Source: RGIG9115 sp045128915
GTDB taxonomy: Bacteria > Bacillota > Clostridia > UBA1381
Assembly (NCBI GenBank): GCA_045128915.1
Contig: JBGVIT010000033.1
Location: 90,758-154,757, forward strand
Reading direction: 5' to 3'
Length of the DNA stretch: 64,000 nt
Position 1 is the stretch's first letter; each line of letters starts with the position of its first letter. The position numbers and the translations under genes are program-made. This document shows positions 13,882 through 23,600 of this stretch, one piece after another. The notes under the pieces are model-generated. The model ran no database searches, had not been told where the DNA came from, and saw only the letters and a program-made list of their open reading frames with translations.

Positions 13882-16527
13882 TTATATACCTAAATATGTC
13901 TTTACTTCTGCAAGAGTAGCCACGCCACTACCTGAGAATGTTGGAGCACTTATATTTGCAGGGAATGTTGCATTCTGCGAAGCATCATATGAATATAAAT
14001 GACCTGTTTCGCCCATATTGCTTGTGCGAGTCCAACAAGTATCACCAAACAATCTTAAACCAATTATTGAGGATTTAGTGGTAGTATAAGATGAACTAAC
14101 CGAAGTATTCGCAAATGTAAGTCTCATATACCAATAGTTTCCTGTTTGATTGGTACCGCCGCCAAAAGTACTAATACTCATTGGGATATCATTCCAACCA
14201 GACCAACCATTAAGTTCATATGTGCCAAGTGTCGTCCAACTTGCACCACTTGCACCAGTTTTAGCTTCTATTGTCACTGTCAATCCGTGTCCAGCGGTAG
14301 AAACATTTATTAACATCTTGCGAGGTCTTGTATAAACATAGCCAGTAGTACCGTTTTGAGCAGTAAGGGTTACTCTTGTTCTGTGACTTGTGGTTACTGT
14401 TGAATTAGAACCCACACTTATTCCATTAGATGTAGTTACAAAATTGATTTTTGCAGAATTGGCAAGACCGCTATCAGTCCAAGTAGAACCAGCGTCATTA
14501 GAGTATTCAACCGTAATGGCGGCAGGATTTAAATATGCGAGTCTATTTGCACTATGCTCAGTTGAAAGTGCGGCGCCAATAGGAGAAACAGAGCCTACTA
14601 AATTTTTTCCACCCCAAGACAAATAAGACTCTTTAACATCTGTTACTGGAATTGTAATATTACCAGTACCATTAAAGCTTGTTGCTGTACCAGTTACACC
14701 AGTACCTAATCCAATAGTCCTTGCTGTTTGTAATTTTGTAGCAGTAGCCGAATTGCCAGTACAACTTGCAGAGCTTCCACTCGTATTCAAATCAAGAGAG
14801 GTGCAAGCAACTGGTTTACCACCCGAAAAATAAACAGGAGTATTGGCATCGCCAGCCGTACTTGTATCTAACTTAACAGCACTCGTAGCAGAACCTCCAA
14901 CCGAAGAAGAACCTGCGTAACTGTGCGTATGAGAAGTATTAGCTTTGCCACTTGCAACAGTATCTGTATAAGTTTTAGCTTCTGTCAATTTAGACGATGC
15001 ATTAGCTTTAGTTTCATATGTAGAAGCAATAACATTTCCGCTTGCATCTTGAGTGGCTTTTGTTGCAGAGGCTACAGATTGAGAACCAATATTTCCACTA
15101 TCTATAAATTGAAGCCAATCTCCCCATTCAGTAGTAGCACCATGTCTTCTATATAAATTACCATTGGCAGCAAAAGCGATTTCTTGTGAATCGCCGCCAG
15201 AAGAATCGCTCCATGAACGAAATCCTACCACACCAGAATATGTACCACCGTTTGAAAGACCAATAGATGAGTTCGATTTTAATCCAGAAACTGTAAATTT
15301 AGAGTTATAATCATTTGGTGTTGTATTTACATTTCTTGTATCAGACCAGCCACTTAAATTAATATGTGTATGACCAGAAGTAGCCGCTCCAATATTTGCG
15401 GGTGTAACCGTTTGCCATGTATTATCATTGCGAAGAAACTTTGCATTGTTAGCAGTTTGAGTAGCAGGAACATGATTGCCGTGACTCGAAGCTGCCTTTC
15501 CGTCTAATTGCGTCTGAACATTTGATGTTACACCATCCAAATAACCAAGCTCCGTGCTTGTTACGGCAGAAACTGCAACCTTACCAGAACTATCAGACAC
15601 CAATGCTCTATTAGTGGTCAAATTAGAAGAAGTAATAGTAGAGGCACCGCCTGTAACGGTTGCTTGTTTTGCATCTAATGAAGTTTGTAAATTATCTATA
15701 TTAGCAATCGTATGATTGTGAGAATCGTCATTAACTGTAATCACACCACTGGAAATAGTTACATCTCCACCAGATTTAACCAATCCTAATGCCGAACCAG
15801 CAGCAGAATAGGTTGTATTATTATCTGTCGAAGAAATAACTATATTACCACTCGTATCTGTTGTAACCGTTGTAGCACCAGCACCACTAATCTTATGAGA
15901 AGAGGTGACAGCACCGTTTTCAACACTATTTATATAAACATTCCCATTTGTTAAAGCGGTTGCAGTATTTGAGGTTGCATTGGTCGCACCAACCACATTT
16001 TTGCTTGAATAATGAGTATCAGTAAATACCGCATTACTGGGAACAGATTTTCCTAAAGTATATGTAGTAGCTACAGGAACACCATTTGAAAAATAAACAG
16101 GTTGTGTAGCAGAACCAGCATTTGTATTTAATTTATCGGCACTTGTTGCTGCTCCGCCAGCAGAGGACGAGCCAGCATAATTGTGTGTATGACCACTTGC
16201 AGCTTTGCCGTCTAATTGTTCTTGAATGTTGGACTTGGTTCCATCAAGATATCCAAGTTCAGTAGAAGTAATATCACTAACAGCAACTTTCCCAGAACTA
16301 TTAGAAACCAATGCTCTGCTTGCTGTTAAATTAGAGGATGTAATGGTAGAGGCTCCGCCTGTTATTGTTGCTTGTTTTGAATCTAATGAGGTTTGTAAAT
16401 TAGTTACTTCAGAAATGGCGTGAGAATGTGAAGTATTAGCCTTTTTATCAACGGCGTTATTAACATATGTTTTAATTTCATCCACAAAAGTTTCTAAACT
16501 TTCATCTGTAAAAACTTTTTTAGCCAT
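13882..16527 (-). CDS. Large tail-fibre protein with His-Thr-His repeat blocks, 881 aa
   Basis: The N-terminus MAKKVFTDESLETFVDEIKTYV is a variant of the fibre docking module shared by several neighbours. Two copies of a long block (SHSHAISEVTNLQTSLDSKQ, then LGYLDGTKSNIQEQLDGKAASGHTHNYAG) occur near residues 36-130 and 280-380. These are typical triple-stranded phage fibre shaft sequences in which HxH motifs may bind metal ions. A middle segment LSGWSDTRNVNTTPNDYNSKF resembles pyocin-knob-like fibre modules. The C-terminal 250 residues are a probable beta-rich receptor domain ending VATLAEVKTYLGI, a tag also seen at the end of 36554-37816. Confidence 0.85.
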   Translation of the reverse strand: MAKKVFTDESLETFVDEIKTYVNNAVDKKANTSHSHAISEVTNLQTSLDSKQATITGGASTITSSNLTASRALVSNSSGKVAVSDITSTELGYLDGTKSNIQEQLDGKAASGHTHNYAGSSSAGGAATSADKLNTNAGSATQPVYFSNGVPVATTYTLGKSVPSNAVFTDTHYSSKNVVGATNATSNTATALTNGNVYINSVENGAVTSSHKISGAGATTVTTDTSGNIVISSTDNNTTYSAAGSALGLVKSGGDVTISSGVITVNDDSHNHTIANIDNLQTSLDAKQATVTGGASTITSSNLTTNRALVSDSSGKVAVSAVTSTELGYLDGVTSNVQTQLDGKAASSHGNHVPATQTANNAKFLRNDNTWQTVTPANIGAATSGHTHINLSGWSDTRNVNTTPNDYNSKFTVSGLKSNSSIGLSNGGTYSGVVGFRSWSDSSGGDSQEIAFAANGNLYRRHGATTEWGDWLQFIDSGNIGSQSVASATKATQDASGNVIASTYETKANASSKLTEAKTYTDTVASGKANTSHTHSYAGSSSVGGSATSAVKLDTSTAGDANTPVYFSGGKPVACTSLDLNTSGSSASCTGNSATATKLQTARTIGLGTGVTGTATSFNGTGNITIPVTDVKESYLSWGGKNLVGSVSPIGAALSTEHSANRLAYLNPAAITVEYSNDAGSTWTDSGLANSAKINFVTTSNGISVGSNSTVTTSHRTRVTLTAQNGTTGYVYTRPRKMLINVSTAGHGLTVTIEAKTGASGASWTTLGTYELNGWSGWNDIPMSISTFGGGTNQTGNYWYMRLTFANTSVSSSYTTTKSSIIGLRLFGDTCWTRTSNMGETGHLYSYDASQNATFPANISAPTFSGSGVATLAEVKTYLGI

Positions 16528-16601
16528 CTTAGAATCCTCCTTTCAAGTTTTATATTTTTTATATATTTAATTCTTATAATTAAACTATTAATTTATGCAA
16601 G

Positions 16602-17597
16602 TTATTTGATTTTTCGTAATTGTCCATAATCAAAGTATATACCACCAACATTCTTGTTTTCTGCATTTATCATTTTTGAATTATCAATATCAAAATTTAT
16701 CCAACTATGAGAAGTTGTATTAAAATATTCTTTTGCCAACGACAACATTTGTAATAGGATTTTGTCAGAAGAAAGAAAGTCTTTTGATGATATTATTCTC
16801 ATTTGTTTATAACCTTCTCTTTTGATAATATTATTACGAATGATTTCTTTGTTATCAAAATCTTCTTGTGTATACTGTCCTAATTTAACTTGACCATTGT
16901 GAAAACCACCATTATACTCAATCGTCAATCTTTCTTCTGGAAAACAAATATCTACATTGTAACATGAAATTGGATAATTAAGAAAACATTGTTTATTTTG
17001 ATTATATAAATTAAAAATGTAATATTGTTGCTTACTAGTTGAAATAGCACCATTTTTATATAATGTATTACATTTTTTTCTTTTAATTTCTGGGCTATGA
17101 GCAATATGTTCAACCCCATATTTTTCTAAACATGTTTGTTTAATTTTCTCACAACATTCTTTCGTCTGTCCGTAGCTTTTAACACCGTATCGCTCTATAT
17201 TTGTTGAAAACATTTTTTCTTTTATTGTTTCATTTTGTAAGACAAATTTATGACCATACCTTTTTTCATTTGTTTGCATCACCTTTTTATTCCAACACTC
17301 TTTGCAAACATGACTTCCACTGTTTTTTATGCACTTATTATAATCATTATATTTAATTAACGATATATTTTTCTGACACATATCACATAAAACTTCTACA
17401 AAAATATTGCTATGAATATGCAAATCTTCAATTTTTACTATAATTGTTTTGTTTGTATCATAAACAAATTCTTTTTTAGTTTTGTCATAGTAACTCTTGG
17501 ATGCTTTTTTCATTGGAATTTCGTATCCTAAAGATTTATAATATTCAACAATATATGAACTAAGCTTCACTTCAACTTCTTTTGTTAAAATTGGCAT
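16602..17597 (-). CDS. Mobile endonuclease with zinc finger and Vsr/PD-(D/E)xK-like nuclease domain
   Basis: 331 residues. CDMCQKN...CKECWNKK (about residues 92-121) is a zinc finger. It is followed by repeats with an (E/N)RYG motif (NEKRYGHKF, NIERYGVKSYG, LEKYGVEHI), the DNA-contact repeats of a family of phage endonucleases. The C-terminus has YNVDICFPEERLTIEYNGGFHNG and IIKREGYKQMRIIS, matching the D-x-E-x-N-G-x-H and IxReGY layout of Vsr-like nucleases. It interrupts a run of fibre genes, is AT-richer than they are, and overlaps the DUF5659 gene by 26 bases. The ribosome site AAAGGAG lies inside that gene. Likely a homing endonuclease. Confidence 0.75.
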   Translation of the reverse strand: MPILTKEVEVKLSSYIVEYYKSLGYEIPMKKASKSYYDKTKKEFVYDTNKTIIVKIEDLHIHSNIFVEVLCDMCQKNISLIKYNDYNKCIKNSGSHVCKECWNKKVMQTNEKRYGHKFVLQNETIKEKMFSTNIERYGVKSYGQTKECCEKIKQTCLEKYGVEHIAHSPEIKRKKCNTLYKNGAISTSKQQYYIFNLYNQNKQCFLNYPISCYNVDICFPEERLTIEYNGGFHNGQVKLGQYTQEDFDNKEIIRNNIIKREGYKQMRIISSKDFLSSDKILLQMLSLAKEYFNTTSHSWINFDIDNSKMINAENKNVGGIYFDYGQLRKIK

Positions 17598-17796
17598 AAT
17601 GTTCTCCTTTGTCTGCTATAACTTCTTTATATTTCAACATTGCTTGCATAAGTTCAAGAGTGTCTTCAAAAAGATAAACATTCTTATTTTTTACCTTTAA
17701 ATTATGATGAATCCTTTTTATTGGAAATCCACTCATCATAAGATAACCAGCAAGCTTAAGTGAAAATATTTGTTTGTACATTTTATAATTTTTCAT
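17572..17796 (-). CDS. DUF5659-like small protein
   Basis: 74 residues: IFSLKLAGYLMMSGFPIKRIHHNLKVKNKNVYLFEDTLELMQAMLKYKE matches the compact DUF5659 pattern (LAgyLmmkGF, then NVFxFxds). Function unknown; such proteins occur in Firmicutes mobile elements and phages. It overlaps the downstream endonuclease by 26 bases, so the two probably moved in together. The site GGAGTAAA precedes the ATG. Confidence 0.65.
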   Translation of the reverse strand: MKNYKMYKQIFSLKLAGYLMMSGFPIKRIHHNLKVKNKNVYLFEDTLELMQAMLKYKEVIADKGEHYANFNKRS

Positions 17797-17839
17797 TCAT
17801 TTTACTCCGATAAATATTTTAATTTATTATTTGTATAAT

Positions 17840-18352
17840 TTAACTGAAAAGACTTTGAACCTCTTCTGATGTAATGACTTTAAATTCATCTAAAGCACTT
17901 TGAAGTCCAGATACATTTGCAATAGAATGCGTATGACCCGAAGATGCCTTGCTATCTAAAGTGGACTGCAAATTAGTTATATTTGAGATTATATGAGTAT
18001 GACTTGAGTTAGCTTTACCAGCAACAACATCTTCAAGCGCATCTAAACTCGTTTGTGACGCTCTCGAAGTGTCGGTGGGATGTTTGTGGTCACTTCTTGC
18101 AACAGTAGTGGCACTGCCCACCGAAGCAGTGCCATCCATTGCAGGAGAAGTAGTAGAAAAAGTAACATGCGTACCATGAGATGAATTTGCCTTGCCATTT
18201 AATGTCGTTTGTAAATTTGTTACATCAGAAATAGAATGGGTATGAGATTTATCTGACTTTGCTTCAACATCTGTTTTGGTAGCAAATAAATTTTTTAAAT
18301 TATTAAAGAAACTTGTCAAATTACTAAGACTTATATATTTCTTTTTTGCCAT
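17840..18352 (-). CDS. Short tail-fibre protein with shared N and C modules, 170 aa
   Basis: The N-terminus MAKKKYISLSNLTSFFNNLK is the docking module also at 24325, 24573 and 25015. The middle carries fibre repeats (DKSHTHSISDVTNLQTTLNGKANSSHGTHV and others). The C-terminus EVQSLFS matches the terminal tags of 25015-26574 and 26737-27207. It looks like a minimal fibre: docking head, short collagen-free shaft, terminal tag. The ribosome site is AAAGGAG. Confidence 0.75.
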   Translation of the reverse strand: MAKKKYISLSNLTSFFNNLKNLFATKTDVEAKSDKSHTHSISDVTNLQTTLNGKANSSHGTHVTFSTTSPAMDGTASVGSATTVARSDHKHPTDTSRASQTSLDALEDVVAGKANSSHTHIISNITNLQSTLDSKASSGHTHSIANVSGLQSALDEFKVITSEEVQSLFS

Positions 18353-18426
18353 TTTCTAATTTTCTCCTTTCTTTAGGAATTAAAAAATGATTTTATATAA
18401 TTTTATTTATAAGAATATTTTTATCT

Positions 18427-20241
18427 TTATACTGTAGCAGTATTATAATGGATTGTTGCGTTTATTAAAGCTTCATTATTTGAATCTCCTATACTAATCG
18501 CAACCCACTGTTCTTCCGTACCTGTATAGTATATGTCGGTAAGATTTGTGCAATCTTCAAATGCACCATTAATGATAGTTGTCACGCTATCAGGAATAGT
18601 TACGCTCGTGAGACTTGTACAACCAAAGAACGCATAAGAGCCGATTTTTGTTACACCATCAGGAATATTTATACTCGTAAGGCTAGAACAATTACGGAAC
18701 AAGCCACTAACGATTTCAGTAATATTGTCGGAAAGCGTTACGCTAGTAAGGCTTGTGCAATAATTGAACACATCATTACTGATATAAGTAACGCTATCAG
18801 GAATTGTCACGCTCGTGAGACTTGTACAACCAGAGAACGCATAAGAGCCGATTTTTGTTACACTGTTCGGAATAGTAACGCTTGTAAGGCTTGTGCAATT
18901 TTGAAACGCAAGATTGCCAATGTTTGTAACACTAGTTCCCGCAATATTCGAAGCAATCTTTATATCTGTTTCGGTTGCAGTTCCTATTCCTGTACAGAAA
19001 ATATAATTAATTCCCCTAAGTTCATAAGTTAAACCCCATGTGCTATTACCCATAAGTATTTTAAGGATTGCTTCGATATTTACAATTCCAAGATTGGTTT
19101 TTGCTCCATCAAGAGTGTCTGCCCCCGTTCCGCCTTTTGAGACTGGTACCACGGGTAATATATCGGAAGACAATGTTCCACTTGTAATATCGGAGGCATC
19201 ATGAGAATGAACTGCATTCGCCTTTCCAGTAGCAACAATCTCAAGGGCTTCAATTGCATCGGTATTATCATCAATTAAATCACCCAACTCTTTAAGAGTG
19301 TCGTAAGCTTCTCCAGCATTGTTTAATAAATCATTCTTAATACCATCGGCATAAGATTTAGCTTCTGTCAATTTTGCAGACGCTTCATCTTTGGTTTCAT
19401 ATGTTGTTGTAATTATATTACCACTCGCATCTTGGGTTGCACTCGTGGCAGAGTTTGCTATTATCGCACTATCAGCATCAGAAGCGTGAGTTGCTTTTGC
19501 CACTACAGTGGTTCCATTTATTATGTTTTCAATAGATGTATTTATTTCAGAAACTTTTGTATCAATTTCACCTTCTGTGTAATATAACTCATCATGAGAA
19601 TGACCCACATTGGATTTACCACTAGCTAAATCATCTGCATAACTTTTAGCCGCTTCCAAAGCAGAGTTTGCACTACCCTCAACATCTGCACCCACATCAG
19701 AAGCAACAAGAGAAACATCAGAAGACAACGGTTTGCCATTGATAGTTCTGCTTATAGGAATCTTTTCATCTAATGAAGATTGAAGATTAGTTACATCAGA
19801 TATGGAATGGATATGAGAAGCGTCGGCTTTATTAGAAATATTTTCATTAAGCACATCTAATGTGGATTGCAATTCATTTATATCTGCAATCTCGTGCACA
19901 TGCTCTGTATCAACCTTTTCCGAAATATTCTCATTAAGTATGTCTAATTTAAGCTGCAATTCATTTATGTCTTCAATATTATGAGTATGAGATGTGTCTG
20001 CTTTTTTTTCGTTAATATTATCTAATTGCTCTTGGATATTCGATGTAACACCAGAAACATAATTAAGTTCATCTGTCGTAGTAACAATATCCGCAGTTGT
20101 AATTTCTCCACTTTCATTAGTTACTAAAAACTTGTCAGCTTGTTTAGTACCTAAATTTTTATTTAATTTTTTATTAAAATTATTTGTGCACCATAATTTG
20201 ATATCATCTCTTAATTTAACTAAGGCTTCTAAAATTGTCAT
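18427..20241 (-). CDS. Tail fibre carrying BspA-type leucine-rich repeats, 604 aa
   Basis: Residues 1-340 are fibre shaft with helical and HTH repeats (NIEDINELQLKLDILNENISEK, repeated). A trimeric fibre block VVPVSKGGTGADTLDGAKTNLGI follows near 375. From about residue 425 to 560 are five to six LRR_5 repeats of about 23 residues, of the form CTSLTSVTIPDSVTxIgxxAF. The protein ends with a YTGTEEQWVAISIGDSNN domain common at the end of BspA-like LRR proteins. BspA repeats are adhesion modules of gut and oral bacteria, so this fibre probably borrowed host adhesin sequence to contact a surface. GAGGTG is the ribosome site. Confidence 0.85.
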   Translation of the reverse strand: MTILEALVKLRDDIKLWCTNNFNKKLNKNLGTKQADKFLVTNESGEITTADIVTTTDELNYVSGVTSNIQEQLDNINEKKADTSHTHNIEDINELQLKLDILNENISEKVDTEHVHEIADINELQSTLDVLNENISNKADASHIHSISDVTNLQSSLDEKIPISRTINGKPLSSDVSLVASDVGADVEGSANSALEAAKSYADDLASGKSNVGHSHDELYYTEGEIDTKVSEINTSIENIINGTTVVAKATHASDADSAIIANSATSATQDASGNIITTTYETKDEASAKLTEAKSYADGIKNDLLNNAGEAYDTLKELGDLIDDNTDAIEALEIVATGKANAVHSHDASDITSGTLSSDILPVVPVSKGGTGADTLDGAKTNLGIVNIEAILKILMGNSTWGLTYELRGINYIFCTGIGTATETDIKIASNIAGTSVTNIGNLAFQNCTSLTSVTIPNSVTKIGSYAFSGCTSLTSVTIPDSVTYISNDVFNYCTSLTSVTLSDNITEIVSGLFRNCSSLTSINIPDGVTKIGSYAFFGCTSLTSVTIPDSVTTIINGAFEDCTNLTDIYYTGTEEQWVAISIGDSNNEALINATIHYNTATV

Positions 20242-20274
20242 TAATTTTTACACCTCATTTCATTTATATAAAAT

Positions 20275-20303
20275 ACGACCCTTGTGTTTTGTGCAAGGGT
20301 CGT
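20275..20303 (-). terminator. Hairpin terminator or attenuator before the LRR fibre
   Basis: ACGACCCTTG pairs with CAAGGGTCGT (10 bp, 8-9 base loop). Leftward it is followed by ATTTTATAT, a partial T-run. It lies between the 84-aa gene and the LRR fibre, so it may reduce read-through into the distal fibre genes. Confidence 0.6.
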
Positions 20304-20340
20304 GTCTGCTTGTTAATTATTTTATTATTATAACTATAAC

Positions 20341-20595
20341 TTAACCAATATCTTTTTTTGCATTGGCTTTTATTTGTTCAACAAATGCATGATACTCCGC
20401 AAACTCAGCATTATCTATCTCGCCATCATGCAATTTAGATATAAGTTCAAAAAGATAAGATATTGATTTACGCAAAATTGCTATCTCATCTTCAAGTATA
20501 TATTCCTTTTTTATATCTTCCTTAACTATATCGGTATATCTATCTTCGGAATATCCGCATAGTTGTGCAAGTTTATTTTTTTCTTGTTTTGTCAT
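20341..20595 (-). CDS. Small helical protein, 84 aa
   Basis: MTKQEKNKLAQLCGYSEDRYTD followed by a charged coiled coil (IAILRKSISYLFELISKLHDGEIDNAEF). Not recognised. Its strong GAAAGGGGT site is 5 bases after the 1234-aa fibre gene. It may be an intermolecular chaperone for that fibre, as small helical proteins downstream of fibre genes often are, but this is inference from position. Confidence 0.55.
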   Translation of the reverse strand: MTKQEKNKLAQLCGYSEDRYTDIVKEDIKKEYILEDEIAILRKSISYLFELISKLHDGEIDNAEFAEYHAFVEQIKANAKKDIG

Positions 20596-20600
20596 AGCGT

Positions 20601-23600
20601 TTACCCCTTTCTAGTGATGTATACGATATTGCTCGGAACAGGCATTTTCTGTTTATTGACAGGTGTAATCGTACCGCCCTGTTGTACCTCAATTGTGTTG
20701 TCCTCGGTGAAAAGGTCGGTTATATCTGTGACTTCGGGAGTTGCAAATGCATACCTAAGAGTTATAGGTCTTTCTGCAAGCTGTGCTTTGAAGCCCTCAA
20801 CAGTTAACTCTGCGTAATTCGGTGGACGAACTACAACCGTACCCGTTACTCCGCCTACCGTTCCTGTGTTTATACCTATGTTTGTGTTAGTGACAGAAAC
20901 TTTAGTTTGGTCATACAAATCACTTGTGCACGCAGCAGGTACGAAGTTAGGAAGAAATGATGGTATATAGAAATACGGTGTCTGTGATGTTGAATATTTT
21001 ACCCAACCGTCTTCCGTACCATTCAGCACTATCTCGTCAGCAACTTTATAGCCGAACACCTTATCGTCAACAAACTCGATATAGTCATAATAGGTGTCAT
21101 TTACCATTTTGCCGAAACCGTCAATTTTTGCTTTGATTGCTTCAAAGGGAATTTCGATTGAGTCACCGTCTTTGTAAGGCTCGAAAACAGTTCCCTCGGG
21201 AGCTTCGGTAAATTCAACAGTATCGCTATCCTCGTATTTGTAAACCATTACCTTTACATTGAAAGTATATTCATCGGGATAAACATATTCACCTTGGACT
21301 ATGCTATACGGTATATCACACATAATGTTAAGAGAGTCGAAGAAATTAGTAACACCATCTACCCCCTCTAGCAAGTAATAATACTTTCCTGCGCTTAATC
21401 CAAAGTTCGTCCAACACTCTGCTCCTATATGTATTTCAGAAGAAAGAGTAAAGGATATTGAGCCGTCTGCGTTGACTGTGGGTGAAACAAATTCCTCAGT
21501 ACCGTAATATCTAAAAGGCGGTATATCTTCGGGATTAGCAAGGTTTTTACTTCTGCTCTCAATCCTCTCGACCTCGGCATCTTGGAAACCTAAAGTGTAA
21601 GGCTCGAAAACAGTTCCCTCGGGAGCTTCGGTAAATTCAACAGTATCGCTATCCTCGTATTTCCATATCATTATTTTAAGTGTTACTTCAGCATCTACTC
21701 CCGATGATTCCGAATCCCATATGTAAATACTTAAAGCGGGGGGATAAAATTCAGTTCTGATACGGCAGTTAGATTGAGCATCTACATAAACATAATATTT
21801 ACCATCTGTAAACCCTAACTTAGTTAAGTTTGTCTCCATATCTAGACCTGTACTAATATCCTCTGCTGACACAACAAAACTAATGCTACCGTCAGAATTG
21901 TAAGTTATATCTTTGCAAAAGTTAGTATCTAGTTCTATATCTTTAGGATTTAAAATGTTTTTACCCACAACTACCTTTTCAGTAGCACCGCCTATCATTT
22001 TGACAAGTGCATATCTACCCACTTCCGCAGGTACGGCTTTTTCGTATGCGGTTGAGGTGTCCTCGGTAAAGGTGAGTGTTAATGACTCTAATTCGGTGAC
22101 TCTTTCGGCAAGGGCAGAATTAAGCGAATCAACATACTTTTTAGAAGTTGCTTCACTATCATTATCAGGAATTAAAGGGAGTCGAATTTGCATGTTAGGA
22201 GTTCTTCTAACTATGCCACTTTTTAATGGAGATTCAGACCAATAGAGCATTTTAGGTTCTCCACTACCGCCAGTAGCATATATTCTGTTTGTGTCAGTGT
22301 TTTTATCGACTTTAGATGACTCTAGTTCGGCAACTCTTTCAGCAACATCCTCGACATGCTCCATATCTGCTAGATTTCTCTCTGCATAAGTATCAATTGT
22401 TAAAGAGCATTGAAGTTCTTCGTTTTCTTTATGTAAAATAATCTGACCATCATTATTATTAGTTGTATCTATAAGATTTGTTTCATTTAAATTAAATGTT
22501 TCAACAACAGAAGGTTCCCAAGAATCTAATTCTTTTCCTTTTACATAAATATAAGGTCTTACAAGAACTTCAGTATTATAATCTTGTTTCGCCGCTTGAA
22601 TCATTATTGAGTTAAAAGTATAATTTTCGCTCCAAGTTATTTCTTTGTCAGTTCCAAAAGAATTGACTTTTACCATAGTTCCATTTTCATTATAGTAAGT
22701 TATTCTAAACTCTATACTACTGTCTGTACATTCTCTACCTAATATATAGGTTACTCCAGATTCAAAATAAAATGGCTTATCAGTGTTATACATAACAAAC
22801 TGCGCCCATATATTGCCTGTATATTGTCCTTTTATTGTGATTTCGCCTAAATCATTACTAACGAAGTCAATTCCAGTCTTACCACCAATAATACTTTTGT
22901 AGTAATAATCTTTATCCAATATATTTCTAGAATATGTCGATATTTTTGATACATTAGTAGCATCTTTTATATAAAGTAATCCTATATCAGGATTAATAAA
23001 TTTACCTTCGTATTCATGACTATCAACAAGTTGTTTACTAGCTAATAAGTTGTTAAGTTTGATATCATCAAGCTTTTTGTTCAAACTAACCAGATTTTTA
23101 TTTTTATCTAAGTATTTTAAATCGCCTTCGCCAGTTATCTCTAAAGCATTTTTTCTATTTTCTTCTGAAGTACCATTTCCAACAATTAACAATGAATCAG
23201 AATTAGCTTCATTAAATTCTCCAAGAACAACTTTATTATCTTTTTCAGCAATTAAGTTAGAACCTTGAATCAACGCATCGCTTACATCAAATGCTTTAAT
23301 CTGATTACCATTAACGAAACTATTAGGAGAATTGCTAACAGTATTTTTAAATCCATTAATTGTTGAATAAGTAGAAGAAGTTACATCATTGGCATATCCT
23401 CCTACAGTTGTATAAGAAGATTTCTTAACAATATTCCTTTCTCCTCTAATATGCGAAGCTAAAACTTTGCTATTTTCTCCATCAGCCGTATTCATACGAC
23501 CTTCAATATGGGTAAACTCGGTCTGATTTAAAGCTTTGTTTCGTACACCTTCTAAATGATTATATTGACCAAATGATATATTTGTATGACCCTCTATATG

